A DNA stretch of 64,000 bases, taken from positions 682,001 to 746,000 of the forward strand of contig CAJQUW010011532.1 in assembly GCA_907163375.1 (NCBI GenBank), read 5' to 3'. Positions within the stretch are counted from its first letter, which is position 1. Each line of letters starts with the position of its first letter. Below, one piece after another: positions 52,501-59,462 of the stretch. The notes under the pieces were generated by a model. The model saw nothing but the letters and a program-made list of their open reading frames with translations, was not told where the DNA came from and searched no databases. Position numbers and translations under genes: made by a program. The stretch comes from Prostheceraeus crozeri. Taxonomy: Eukaryota; Platyhelminthes; Polycladida; Euryleptidae.

Positions 52501-54560
52501 TATTGCTGTCAATGGGCGCCATTTTTGATTTTTAATTTTTTGAAAAACGGCTCGATAGAAAATTTTAAAATTTGTTGCACGGAAGTTGTCTATGGGTACC
52601 ATATCAAAAACTGTCAACCGTTTCTCTGGAGCATTTTTTTGACTAAATTTTTTAAAACATACCGTGGATTGTCAGGCAGAATCTTAATAATTTCAATTAG
52701 CAAGATAATACTTTAGCATTCTGGTAAGCATTACCTAATCGCATGAAATTTCTAAAATATCCCGTTTATCACGGGAATAAAGAAACCCTGCTTGTTAATT
52801 GTCATCACAGCTTCACAACATGTCTCGAGGCATGCGAATTGATACCAATTTTGCAACAGGATTACCTTGAATTTGGAGTAATCGGATGTGTAGTGCATGT
52901 ATGTTGACTTAACTGGTCCTTATTTAATCGCTCTGGCATGTTGCCATCAGATTGTGGCGCTATATGACTACGAGACTTTCTGTCTAGTTATCCAAAGGCA
53001 AAGGTCCTTTTCTCTCTTCACACTGATGAGACTTAGTCGAATTCAGGACGATCGTGAGCGCCAAATATCAAATATCACTAAAATATTTTTCATTTTAAGT
53101 TCTAAGTCTTCAAAGTTTACCCCGTAAATGACTGATGCAGCATCACGCTAAAACTAGAGTACAACAAACATGGAAAGCAAGGCATTTAGAGCGTATTTCA
53201 ATAGAAGATAATTGAGTTGATTATCATATTGCAAGGCACATGCGATATCATTTTTATAAATTGTCATGAAATTTAGTTGAGACAGGAATTTGTCTAAATA
53301 GACCTTGATAATTACGCCGAGCAATGAATGAAGAAGTTCAAGCGAAGTATGCATTTCTTTGGCATTGGAATAGTTTTCTTTTTGCCAAGTCAAACTAGTG
53401 TGACGGAAACAATGACTTGCTAGTGCTGTCTAATTCCGTATTTTGATACGACTCGAAAGTGGAAAATATGTCTCTATGCTCCTCACTTATGACCTCTCGC
53501 GAAGTTTAATATTTAAGCTATCATCTTGGCCTTGAGAATATATGAACAAGCAAAAGTTCGTTACTGCTACTATAGATATCAAATACCATTAAAAAGCACA
53601 AATCCTTTGTTAGTATTTCTACCAAGAATCAATCTGAAGAAGATGGCGAAGCACTTTTTCCTGTCTGGATACTTATCAAACAATATTTCAACTGTCATGA
53701 TTGGTTCTTTCAATTGTATTGGTATTATGGTTTCAGTTTATCAAACGTCCATTCTTTTAAAATGTTCTAAAAGGAATCGCTAGACAATCAATTCCAGGCT
53801 AGACCATGTAGTTCACAAACCTTTTGCATGCATTTTTGGCTACAACATCGCTCAGCTACATGTAAATATTAAAGTAGTGATGTATTGTTGCATACATTTC
53901 ATACTGCAGGCAATACTACAATACATGCAGGTTGAGTCAGTGATCCCCTATTGAAATTCGAAATTGCTACATGCCCATCCATGGCGCATAAATACTCAGG
54001 CACATAGTAGGCAATAACGTGTATCATATTGAAAGACCTTGGGTTTGACAACATATTTAGACCGAGGGAAACGTATTTTCTCATCGTAAAGAATATCAAT
54101 TCTTTTTGAATGTGCTCTATAAGATTCACAGTGAGTATACATTATTTGTCGCAAATAGAATGAACTTTACTAGCATGAGGGTAAATGCCATGTTCACTTA
54201 TACTAAGAAAAAACGTATTACAAGACGAAAGTTAAATGAGACCTGGTGCAATGTTTAGTTATTATTTGAGCTTTCGAAAGATTGAGCAGTACTGTATTTG
54301 GCTGTAAATTATAAACCTATATTGAAAGTCCGTCCCGTATATTTAAGAAAATACTTTCCTAAATATTTTAATAGAATTTCTTTTCTGATATATCAACCTT
54401 TATCCATCAGCAATTGAACGATAATCTAAATTCTATTCCTGCATAGTCTTTTTGAAGAAGAGGATTTTTGTATAAGCGGCAAACACTTACTTTCAACAGA
54501 CGTCGATGTGCCCAACTTGGCAGTACAAATGATGAGAGCGAGTGCGATGAATCCCTTCAT
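28460..54560 (-). CDS. Gene B: secreted ShKT-lectin-VWD-EGF mosaic protein
   Basis: Twenty-five exons splice into a 5,118-bp frame of 1,705 residues with all phases consistent. Order: signal peptide (about 1-20), two ShKT cysteine domains (about 25-60 and 65-104), C-type lectin-like domain (109-262), EGF (263-294), VWD with [10 protein letters not shown] and CGNCNG (296-460), C8 (493-590), TIL (594-650), then about 24 EGF repeats (690-1665), mostly calcium-binding, and a 37-residue tail. VWD-C8-TIL is the repeating unit of von Willebrand factor, mucins, zonadhesin and tectorin-type proteins, where it supports disulfide-linked assembly. No transmembrane segment was noticed after the signal, so the product should be secreted. 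It may act as a matrix, mucus or recognition protein (inference). The last ten exons are paralogous to gene A. A TATA box sits about 48 nt before the start codon. I know no named gene with this exact architecture. Confidence 0.9.
28997..29157 (-). CDS. Gene B exon 24 (last EGF)
   Basis: Phase 2 in and 1 out, donor GTGAGT. It encodes GYHGCGLNC, then an EGF opening DTDEC with [12 protein letters not shown]. It is 161 bp. Confidence 0.92.
29677..29917 (-). CDS. Gene B exon 23 (two EGF repeats)
   Basis: Acceptor TCTGCAG, donor GTAAGT, phase 1 in and 2 out, 241 bp. NINEC and DIDEC openings. Partner of gene A exon a8. Confidence 0.92.
29687..29917 (-). other. Core of gene B exon 23 (see 29677-29917)
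   Basis: This span holds only the interior of exon 23. The exon itself runs to the donor at 29675-29676 and is listed separately. Confidence 0.3.
30233..30509 (-). CDS. Gene B exon 22 (EGF repeats)
   Basis: Acceptor TTTTCAG, donor GTAAAG, phase 0 in and 1 out, 277 bp. It contains the LILIDEC linker shared with gene A exon a7. Confidence 0.92.
30510..31337. other. Gene B intron 21
   Basis: AT-rich, non-coding; no repeat or gene recognised. Confidence 0.5.
31338..31575 (-). CDS. Gene B exon 21 (EGF repeats)
   Basis: Acceptor ATTGCAG, donor GTAAGT, phase 2 in and 0 out, 238 bp. It completes one EGF ([15 protein letters not shown]), encodes a full EGF with DVDEC, and opens another with DRHEC. 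Confidence 0.92.
32021..32292 (-). CDS. Gene B exon 20 (EGF repeats)
   Basis: Acceptor CTTACAG, donor GTAAGT, phase 0 in and 2 out, 272 bp. NIDEC and DVDEC openings. Confidence 0.92.
32875..33121 (+). mobile_element. 3' end of a LINE (ORF2 C-terminus + A-rich tail)
   Basis: The + frame reads [14 protein letters not shown], one TAG where homologous LINEs usually have Trp, then [18 protein letters not shown] and a C-terminus ending at TAA 33103-33105. An A-rich tail follows to about 33121. R-G-R-P-R-K-x-W near the end is characteristic of LINE ORF2 proteins. It is heavily 5'-truncated, in gene B intron 19, antisense to the gene. Confidence 0.75.
33191..33410 (-). CDS. Gene B exon 19 (EGF repeats)
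   Basis: Acceptor TTTTCAG, donor GTAACT, phase 2 in and 0 out, 220 bp. It includes DLDEC and DDDEC repeats; the MNTKWSKC stretch matches MNPKWQKC of gene A exon a4. Confidence 0.92.
33473..33671 (-). CDS. Gene B exon 18 (EGF repeats)
   Basis: Acceptor TTCACAG, donor GTAAGT, phase 1 in and 2 out, 199 bp. NIDEC EGF followed by the CHSPHAGC half repeat. Only 62 bp of intron separates it from exon 19. Confidence 0.92.
33990..34244 (-). CDS. Gene B exon 17 (two EGF repeats)
   Basis: Acceptor TTTTTCAG, donor GTAAGG, phase 1/1, 255 bp. Two DIDEC EGF repeats. Confidence 0.92.
34815..34909. repeat. GC-rich hairpin with 27-bp arms
   Basis: The left arm 34815-34841 and right arm 34883-34909 are inverted copies with one mismatch (core ACGACGGGCCTTCGGC / GCCGAAGGCCCGTCGT), separated by 41 nt. 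The GC-rich core stands out against AT-rich intron sequence. It could be a tiny MITE or a structured RNA within gene B intron 16; no clear target duplication. Confidence 0.75.
35191..35263. mobile_element. 57-bp hairpin insertion with 8-bp target duplication
   Basis: The hairpin at 35199-35255 has 17-bp perfect arms (CATAGACTCCTAGATAT), and pairing continues imperfectly to a loop of about 9 nt. It is flanked exactly by GCAATAGT at 35191-35198 and 35256-35263. An 8-bp duplication points to hAT-type insertion of a minimal MITE. Confidence 0.75.
35564..35825 (-). CDS. Gene B exon 16 (EGF repeats)
   Basis: Phase 0 in and 1 out, donor GTGAGA, 262 bp. It opens QHYEGDG, has a full EGF (CGTSRADC...), then DVDEC. 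Exact partner of gene A exon a1, including the Y-C-G-T-S motif. Confidence 0.92.
35897..36045 (-). CDS. Gene B exon 15 (EGF repeats)
   Basis: Acceptor TTTGCAG, donor GTATGC, phase 1 in and 0 out, 149 bp. It finishes one EGF and opens another (DIDEC). Its phase-0 donor predicts that the lost or unseen exon before gene A a1 is the same type. Confidence 0.9.
36256..36462 (-). CDS. Gene B exon 14 (EGF repeats)
   Basis: Acceptor TTTTAG, donor GTAAAG, phase 1/1, 207 bp. NIDEC EGF complete, second EGF opening DIDEC. The second has M-Y where a cysteine is usual ([13 protein letters not shown]), so one disulfide may be missing. Confidence 0.9.
36463..37567. other. Gene B intron 13
   Basis: About 1.1 kb of AT-rich sequence with no exon, transposon end or repeat recognised. 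Confidence 0.5.
37568..37819 (-). CDS. Gene B exon 13 (two EGF repeats)
   Basis: Acceptor TTTTAG, donor GTAAGT, phase 1/1, 252 bp. DINEC and DVHEC openings. Confidence 0.92.
38198..38317 (-). CDS. Gene B exon 12 (single EGF)
   Basis: Acceptor TTTCCAG, donor GTATGT, phase 1/1, 120 bp. One exact calcium-binding EGF, the classic one-exon-one-module unit. Confidence 0.92.
39112..39289 (-). CDS. Gene B exon 11 (post-TIL segment and first repeat EGF)
   Basis: Acceptor CTTTCAG, donor GTGAGT, phase 0 in and 1 out, 178 bp. It opens [10 protein letters not shown], typical of the stretch after a TIL domain, then an EGF-like unit ending [10 protein letters not shown]. Confidence 0.88.
40391..40478 (-). 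repeat. Second, decayed SINE copy
   Basis: It shares CCTGCCGACTT and AATGACAC(T/C)TT(C/T) blocks, and on the - strand the GGTCTC(T/C)GT start, with the SINE at 5684-5883, but part of the tRNA-like head is deleted. A short match to the SINE tail (AGTCACTACTCC) lies separately near 40036. It is in gene B intron 10. Confidence 0.65.
40752..40954 (-). CDS. Gene B exon 10 (TIL domain)
   Basis: Acceptor CATTATAG, donor GTAATT, phase 1 in and 0 out, 203 bp. It encodes a trypsin-inhibitor-like cysteine-rich domain, CGENMEYKF through [15 protein letters not shown] to HCGC, which by family follows C8 in vWF/mucin/tectorin-type assemblies. Confidence 0.9.
41079..41218 (-). CDS. Gene B exon 9 (C8 domain, second part)
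   Basis: Acceptor TTCACAG, donor GTAAGT, phase 2 in and 1 out, 140 bp. [20 protein letters not shown] is the conserved C8 core. Confidence 0.92.
41607..41759 (-). CDS. Gene B exon 8 (C8 domain, first part)
   Basis: Acceptor ATTTCAG, donor GTAAGT, phase 2/2, 153 bp. It contains [15 protein letters not shown], the C8 opening. Confidence 0.92.
41847..42184 (-). CDS. Gene B exon 7 (VWD domain, second part)
   Basis: Acceptor CGACAG, donor GTAAGT, phase 0 in and 2 out, 338 bp. The VWD hallmark [15 protein letters not shown] is present, with the C-x-x-C motif kept as CGNC. Confidence 0.92.
42867..43123 (-). CDS. Gene B exon 6 (VWD domain, first part)
   Basis: Acceptor TCAACAG, donor GTAAGT, phase 1 in and 0 out, 257 bp. 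[16 protein letters not shown] is the VWD start. Confidence 0.92.
43879..44246 (-). CDS. Gene B exon 5 (lectin domain end + EGF)
   Basis: Acceptor TTTTCAG, donor GTGAGG, phase 2 in and 1 out, 368 bp. [17 protein letters not shown] and FWAPGQPSN are C-type lectin core motifs; FAFVC closes the fold. The usual inner cysteine pair and the EPN/QPD and WND sugar-binding triplets are absent, and a Gly/Tyr-rich run ([11 protein letters not shown]) replaces that loop. An EGF ([11 protein letters not shown]...) follows. Confidence 0.9.
44324..44361 (-). CDS. Gene B exon 4 (38-bp microexon of the lectin domain)
   Basis: Acceptor TTAATCAG, donor GTAAGA, phase 0 in and 2 out. It encodes [13 protein letters not shown], which bridges the two halves of the lectin fold. 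Frame continuity requires exon 3 to end at GAG before GTGACG rather than at the stronger GTAAGT five bases on. Confidence 0.78.
44362..47522. other. Gene B intron 3
   Basis: It contains the 845-bp inverted-repeat element at 46010-46854. The other 2.3 kb is AT-rich without recognised features. Confidence 0.55.
46010..46854. mobile_element. 845-bp TIR element with ACGTGAATT-rich ends
   Basis: Perfect 12-bp termini CAGGGTGTCCAC/GTGGACACCCTG, flanked by GGCGTT at 46004-46009 and 46855-46860. Just inside both ends are several copies of ATTCACGTAC or its complement, likely transposase-binding sites. There is no coding frame. CAGGG ends suggest hAT, but the visible duplication is six rather than eight bases. 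Confidence 0.78.
47523..47674 (-). CDS. Gene B exon 3 (lectin domain start)
   Basis: Acceptor GATTTCAG, phase 1 in and 0 out, 152 bp. [16 protein letters not shown] and [13 protein letters not shown] are the standard first half of a long-form C-type lectin-like domain. Confidence 0.88.
47908..48119. repeat. 212-bp MITE with CACTG ends
   Basis: CACTGTAAACTGTAAAC at the left is mirrored by GTGCACAGTTTGCAGTG at the right, and GTTAA/TTAAC motifs recur through the AT-rich interior. No target duplication is evident. Confidence 0.5.
48330..48584 (-). CDS. Gene B exon 2 (two ShKT domains)
   Basis: Acceptor GATTTCAG, donor GTACGT, phase 1/1, 255 bp. Two six-cysteine units: [10 protein letters not shown]...CRHTCGYC and [10 protein letters not shown]...CKQTCRMC. 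ShKT is a small cysteine fold widespread in secreted animal proteins such as metalloproteases and cuticle or mucus proteins. Its presence does not imply a toxin. Confidence 0.88.
49514..50299. repeat. Left terminal inverted repeat of the RAG1-like element
   Basis: Reverse complement of 51886-52666 with few differences. It includes an internal ACAGGGTGGTCAAAAAATCG motif near 49808. Confidence 0.88.
50319..51542 (-). pseudogene. RAG1-like transposase gene, frame-shifted and internally deleted
   Basis: From the ATG at 51542, the first 150 codons show paired cysteines like the RAG1 N-terminal region: CLLC (22/25), CGTC (63/66), [11 protein letters not shown] (103-112), CSLC (144/147). CDIARR compares with CNTARR in vertebrate RAG1. 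The reading then moves to another frame at about 51080 with [12 protein letters not shown], and back at about 50868 with [38 protein letters not shown] and [12 protein letters not shown], matching in order the C-terminal RAG1 catalytic region, whose last acidic residue probably corresponds to the E of PCES. In RAG1 about 600 residues separate the N-terminal zinc region from the CxxC preceding this part; here they adjoin, so the core with the first two catalytic Asp residues is missing. Non-functional as it stands. Confidence 0.72.
51886..52666. repeat. Right terminal inverted repeat of the RAG1-like element
   Basis: Inverted near-identical copy of 49514-50299. Its outer end, read inward, begins CACGGTATGTTTTAAAAAAT. 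Confidence 0.88.
54491..54560 (-). CDS. Gene B exon 1 (start codon and signal peptide)
   Basis: ATG at 54558-54560. It encodes [19 protein letters not shown], a basic start plus a hydrophobic core typical of a secretory signal. Donor GTAAGT, phase 1 out. The start is supported by the TATA box just upstream and in-frame joining to exon 2. Confidence 0.88.
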
Positions 54561-54607
54561 TGCTTGAAGTGATCCTCAGAATACGTGATATTGTGTAAAC
54601 GCTACTG

Positions 54608-54616
54608 TTATATATA
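54608..54616 (-). promoter_or_regulatory. TATA box of gene B
   Basis: TATATATAA on the - strand, 47 nt before the ATG, so transcription should begin about 15-25 nt before it, giving a very short 5' leader. Confidence 0.65.
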
Positions 54617-57600
54617 CTTCCCATGAAGGCATAAACACATATGCCTCATCGCCTACATTTCTCTGAATTCAATAACACACGGAGTTTAAACTTAATGAAA
54701 TTATGCCATCTTGAGTTTATTGTTTCTTCCACTTAATTCATGCTGCTAAGTATGTGAGTGTGAGCAACAATATACAAAACAGCAGTAAAACTGACTTAAT
54801 GAGCACAAATGCTGTTCAATAAAATTAAGACGTAAACATCATTTCATTGTAGCAAGTTTCGGGAGAATTGCATGAGTTTCTCTCAATCTTCGAACTGATC
54901 TTCAACTTTCAAGCAATGTGTCAGACCCATGTGAAACTTCACAAGAAAATTTTCGGGTACGTTTCTCGAATGTGAAATTATTTGTTTGTGCAACTGATGA
55001 CTATTGATAGCACGGTTCAAATTCAGTGCACTGCAGTATGTTAAGAGAGTTATGTCGTAATTAATCAGGAAACTATATACATGTAAAAGACAAGCAAAAA
55101 TAACCAAGGAATTAAATACGCACTCATGCTAAATAAACAGATATCAAAATGTTATTTAGCATCCTACATTAGTTTTTAAAATCGAAACTTGAGGAATGAG
55201 GCCAAACTCATAAACAGAAGGAGTCCGATAAGAAAATCAAAAGAAAGCAGTAAAAAAGATGATAAATGACATTGATAAAGTGAATTAAATAATCCACTGA
55301 AAATATTGGAAAAAATGACTGCATAACTGAATAATTAGAGAGTAAAATGAAAGAAATGAAGAAAGGAAGAGGATGAAAGGTAAAGAAGTAGAAAAGAAAG
55401 ATATATCGGGATGAAAAAGCATATCAGTTAAGCAATCTTTCCCAACTTATTCTTCGCAAGGATACAATGGTATATCAAGTATATGGTATATAGGCTTCGA
55501 AATAAATCCTATATCAGGTACACCGAACAAGGCACCAACAGCTTACTTTCACTTTAATTGCCTCTTCATTCTTGTCATGAACTGATTTCAATATATTGCA
55601 TAGGGCAAAGAACAACACTTGATCGGTATATGACAAATGAAATAGACAAGAAAATCCATGGATATCAAACTTTAATGCATGTTCACCTTATTGATAATGC
55701 ACCACTTCCAAGGGAGCTGCATGCATTAACAAGAATTAGAGATACCGGTAAGACATTCTTGAAGAGCAAATGTAGTTAGGCAATAGCAAAATAGATACAG
55801 AAAGATTTAACATCATACGAAACGAATGACAAAAATGCATCTCTATTTGTTCATTATCTATTATCAAACATTGATTTTCAATAACAGTTGCTTCAAAAAT
55901 AAAAGTTAACCTAAATTATTTAGTTGACCCAGGGACGAAGAAAATAACCTAGAAATATTTTTTATATTTCAGCATAAACATTCAAAAATATTTCCAAGAC
56001 ACTCTAACGGATGCAGGAAACTCCAACATAAAATGATTATCTAAAGTTAAAGATTTGAATATGTCACATCAGCTATGCAAAGCAAATTAACTTCAACACA
56101 GTGCTCGAAAGGGTTGGCACCGGCCGCCGGCCAAGTTCCAGCCGCAAATTTTGAAGACCGGCCGGTCGGTTAATTTAATTAGACCAATGTCGGCCGCTGA
56201 CGACATTCAGTCTAGAATAAATTGCTAAATCAATCATTACAACATTAAGAGCATGCAAATGTAACATAATTGAGAGTATCTCCATGTATGCCTTGTGATA
56301 TAAATATTGCGAACAGTTCTTTAAACAGTTTAAAAAATGATTTACGGCAACGTGTACACATGTAGTTCAAACCCTACTTCATCTCAAATAAATTTTCTAG
56401 AATCATATATTTTAGCCTGTATGAATTTTTGAAGCACTGTGCATTCCTCAACCTATCTTTTATAAAATTATTCCAGATCTTGAATGATTTCACTACATGG
56501 GGTATTTTATAGAACACGTGAAGCTTAGACTGAGAAGCAATAAGAAATGGATTTCAATGCAACCTAGGGCCTGCTACCCTAACATTTAACAAACAGAATA
56601 ATTGTTTGAAACTGCACCCGATAAATTTTGATTGACGCAAGTACAGCAACACTCCCGCTCGGTCTTGGGACACTCACTGAAATGAAAAATTGATGACAAG
56701 TTTGGCGAGTTCATTGCTCCAGAATCTTATACGTCAGCTCGTGGTCATCAATGTAAGCTCAAAGGATTTGAATTTAAGCTGTAGTGGAGAGAGTTCTCAA
56801 TGGACGTTGCAAATCATAAGAATTCCCTCACAAGCGAAGAAGTACATATCACTTCAGTTGATCACTTTAAATCAAGTTTGCACGTCGCAGACAAAACATT
56901 TTGTACCATCAGCACAGTTAGTGATCAAATTTTTCATCTCGGAACTTTTATTGTTAGAAAAACTTTTATTGAACTTTATCTGAACTTAGAACTTTTTGAC
57001 CGCTTAAAGCTTTCATGTGGAGGAAGGACAAGCGCATATATTTTTGTTGCATCGATATTATTATTACATCAATGCCAATTTGGGTCATTATTTTGATTAT
57101 CTGTTTTCAACTTGTTTGATTGACTTTGAAAATGCAGTTGACATTATCATAAATTGTGAAGTATTAATGCTCATCACATGGAACATGATATCAAAATGTG
57201 AATAATTGCTGGGGCTGCGGGACTATAAAATTATTGTCATTGTCCATAAATACTTTATGCGACAGACATTTTTTGTCAATCTACTCTGTGACGCAGCCGA
57301 ATGAGGTGTTATTTTGTCTCGCTGCAGAATAAGTATTGGTAGCATTCTGTCAATAATAATAGGGCGATTAGCTGTCGATATCATTTAGAGATCACTTCTG
57401 CCTTCACCAGGTTTCCTTTTGTACTTTCGGATTGGCCCAGTGAAGAAGCTCGTCTGCACCTCGGACTTCGGTTCGATTCCTGGGTCAGGAGAGAGTGGTC
57501 AGGAGAATCAAGGAGAGCTTGATTCTTTTATTGATTCAATAGTTGTTACTCTCGTTAGATAATCGTCACAGTTCATCACCTTAGGCGTTCTAGATGTGAA

Positions 57601-57949
57601 ATTTACAGAACGATTTGTGCATGTTCATTCTCGATACGGGCTGTCGATATTGGAATACAAAATACAACGGCTCAAAGTGAAGTAAAAGTGGCACGTGATG
57701 ACATCTGAGAAGGGTGTGCAAGAGATGATGAAAAGCGATTGTCTTATAAAACCTTTTCAAGTCTTGAGAACCCGCATGAATGCGTTATGATATCAAGTCA
57801 GATAGAATGCATGTTTTCCATTCATTGTATCACATACGGGATCTTGTAAGCAATGGAAAAGAGCGAGATTTTTTAATGAGCACTCATTTACACCTTCTTT
57901 TTCTATTAAAACTCAAACTTCGAATTCATCCGATTTTGTGCATCCAGTC
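54617..57949. other. Divergent spacer between gene B and the MFS gene
   Basis: It separates two divergently transcribed genes and probably holds both promoters. 55200-55420 is strongly purine-rich on the + strand. At 56110-56210 there is a GC-rich patch with repeated CCGGCC motifs, possibly one end of an unrecognised transposon. A tRNA-like head is at 57425-57500. No other gene is convincing. Confidence 0.45.
57425..57500 (+). repeat. tRNA-like fragment (SINE head or tRNA relic)
   Basis: A perfect B box GGTTCGATTCC at 57470-57480 follows an A-box-like TGGCCCAGTGAAG about 38 nt earlier. No cloverleaf with closed acceptor stem is evident, so a working tRNA is unlikely. Confidence 0.4.
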
Positions 57950-59422
57950 ATGCCTGAAACCGACACTGCTGAGACAATGGACGAAAATACGTCCCTCACA
58001 CAGACGAATCAAATCCCCGGTTGGAAACAGCGGCTGATTGATGCCAAGGAGAAGATTCTATCTTTTCAACTAACAGTGAAAAATCGACTATTCATCACGG
58101 CAGCGTCTTGGGGATTTCTGACGGGTGTCGAACGTGCTATCATCCTGCCAACATTATGGCTCTATCTCTTTGAAGTTTTCAGTCCTGCGGCGGCCATGGA
58201 ATACTATGGTGCTACATTAGCAGCATTTAATTTATCCATCCTCGTGTTCTCGCCACTTTATGGACTCCTTGCTATGCGTGGATTTTCAATCAAAGCACTG
58301 ATAATCATCTCAAATCAACTGGAAGTAGTTGGTAATATCATATATTTTTTAGCAGAGAAGCCGTGGTTGGTTTTACTGGGTAGGTTCGTCGCAGGCATTG
58401 GTGCAGGTTCGGAGGTACCATTGTATGCAGACATTGTCAGGGCTACTACAAAAAAAGAGCGGACGGCATTTATCGTCACACTTCTTTTATCACGTCAATT
58501 TGGACTGATAATAGGACCGGGCTGTACTTTGATAATCGATCCGATCAAATTCAAGATTGGAAACAGGAAGTTCAACGTGTACAATCTTCCAGGACTATTT
58601 ATGGGCATTTTATGGGCTCTGCACACCATAACTGTTATCGCAATCTACCCAACTAATGTTGAGGTGGCCGAACCTACAACTCCTCCAACAAACAAAGATG
58701 GTCAACAAAAGAACGAAGAGGAAGTCGTCGCCACTTCACAAGGATCGTTTTGTACTAAAATGTGTGTTCGTGATCCGCAACCGCTTGGGTATTTATCAGG
58801 TCCTTGCATCACTACAATCGTAACCACGTTCGCCACATACTTCTCATTGATGAGTCTGGAGTCTGTATTGCCTCCAGTAGCTAAAGCATACTTCCAATGG
58901 ACGGAGAGGCAGACGAGCTACGTTTACATAGCGTGTGGAGTGTTAGTGATAGCAGTCTACTTATTCTTGCGCTTCCTATCGAATTACAAAGATGATCGTT
59001 TTCTCTCAAAGATTGGTATTATTTCTCTCGTTGTCTCCTACGCCTATCTCTTGATCGTCAGCATTCCCCTCAGTTCAGCATTTCCGAAAGTATTTATTCC
59101 GCTTATTCTGTTTGGAATCGCTGGTCATGTGTTTGGACAGCCTTTTGCTGTTGCATGTGCTGAATCTTTATATACGAAAGTGATTCCAGTTGAAGACATG
59201 GATCGAGCTCAGACAATATTCAGAACTATTGTGAACATCGCAATCTTGGTAGGACCCCTTGTAGGTGGAACATTGAATTTTGCTCCTTGGCTTGTCTTTC
59301 TGATAATGCTTTTGCTGATGATAGCTAGTCTTATCCTCCTCTTGAATTATTACCAAGCTTTTGCAAGTAAATCGACTACACCGAAAGAGGATGAAGGAAA
59401 TGAGAGCGGAACAGAAGAGTGA
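57950..59422 (+). CDS. Intronless MFSD8-like major facilitator transporter
   Basis: A single exon of 490 residues from ATG 57950 to TGA 59420-59422. Twelve hydrophobic segments are visible in two sets of six, separated by a polar loop rich in Pro, Asn, Lys and Glu. Between TM4 and TM5 runs GRFVAGIGAGSEVPLYADI, then TTKKERTAF and GLIIGPG, the pattern of the MFSD8/CLN7 branch of the major facilitator superfamily, which acts in endolysosomal membranes. Substrate unknown. The N-terminus has acidic and Ser/Thr residues and the C-terminus is acidic. An earlier in-frame GTG at 57938 is not a credible start in an animal. Lack of introns next to very intron-rich genes hints at a retrocopy, though a 5'-UTR intron cannot be excluded. 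AATAAA lies about 95 nt after the stop. Confidence 0.85.
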   Translation: MPETDTAETMDENTSLTQTNQIPGWKQRLIDAKEKILSFQLTVKNRLFITAASWGFLTGVERAIILPTLWLYLFEVFSPAAAMEYYGATLAAFNLSILVFSPLYGLLAMRGFSIKALIIISNQLEVVGNIIYFLAEKPWLVLLGRFVAGIGAGSEVPLYADIVRATTKKERTAFIVTLLLSRQFGLIIGPGCTLIIDPIKFKIGNRKFNVYNLPGLFMGILWALHTITVIAIYPTNVEVAEPTTPPTNKDGQQKNEEEVVATSQGSFCTKMCVRDPQPLGYLSGPCITTIVTTFATYFSLMSLESVLPPVAKAYFQWTERQTSYVYIACGVLVIAVYLFLRFLSNYKDDRFLSKIGIISLVVSYAYLLIVSIPLSSAFPKVFIPLILFGIAGHVFGQPFAVACAESLYTKVIPVEDMDRAQTIFRTIVNIAILVGPLVGGTLNFAPWLVFLIMLLLMIASLILLLNYYQAFASKSTTPKEDEGNESGTEE

Positions 59423-59462
59423 CTGTGATGGAGATTATGAAAATATGCCTTGGCACGACATT

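Larger units (their letters stand above)
49514..52666. mobile_element. RAG1-like DNA transposon with ~780-bp TIRs
   Basis: The arms at 49514-50299 and 51886-52666 are near-identical inverted copies, with GATT on each side (49510-49513, 52667-52670). The right terminus reads CACGGTATG inward, the left TACGGTATG. The 1.6-kb interior carries a - strand gene with RAG1-like N-terminal zinc motifs and C-terminal transposase motifs. N-terminal-RAG1-like transposons (N-RAG-TP) are known from molluscs and related forms are reported in other invertebrates; this copy fits that class. The near identity of the arms suggests recent activity or gene conversion, but the gene is disrupted. Confidence 0.75.
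48585..54490. other. Gene B first intron
   Basis: A 5.9-kb intron, the longest in the gene, hosting the RAG1-like element at 49514-52666. Remaining parts (48585-49513 and 52667-54490) show no other feature. Confidence 0.7.

Noticed and set aside
57425-57500. Functional tRNA gene
   Set aside because: The B box is perfect but no acceptor stem or proper anticodon arm is visible; a SINE head or relic fits better.
57938-57949. Upstream in-frame GTG as start of the MFS gene
   Set aside because: Animal nuclear genes use ATG. The ATG at 57950 begins a typical acidic N-terminus before the first membrane segment.
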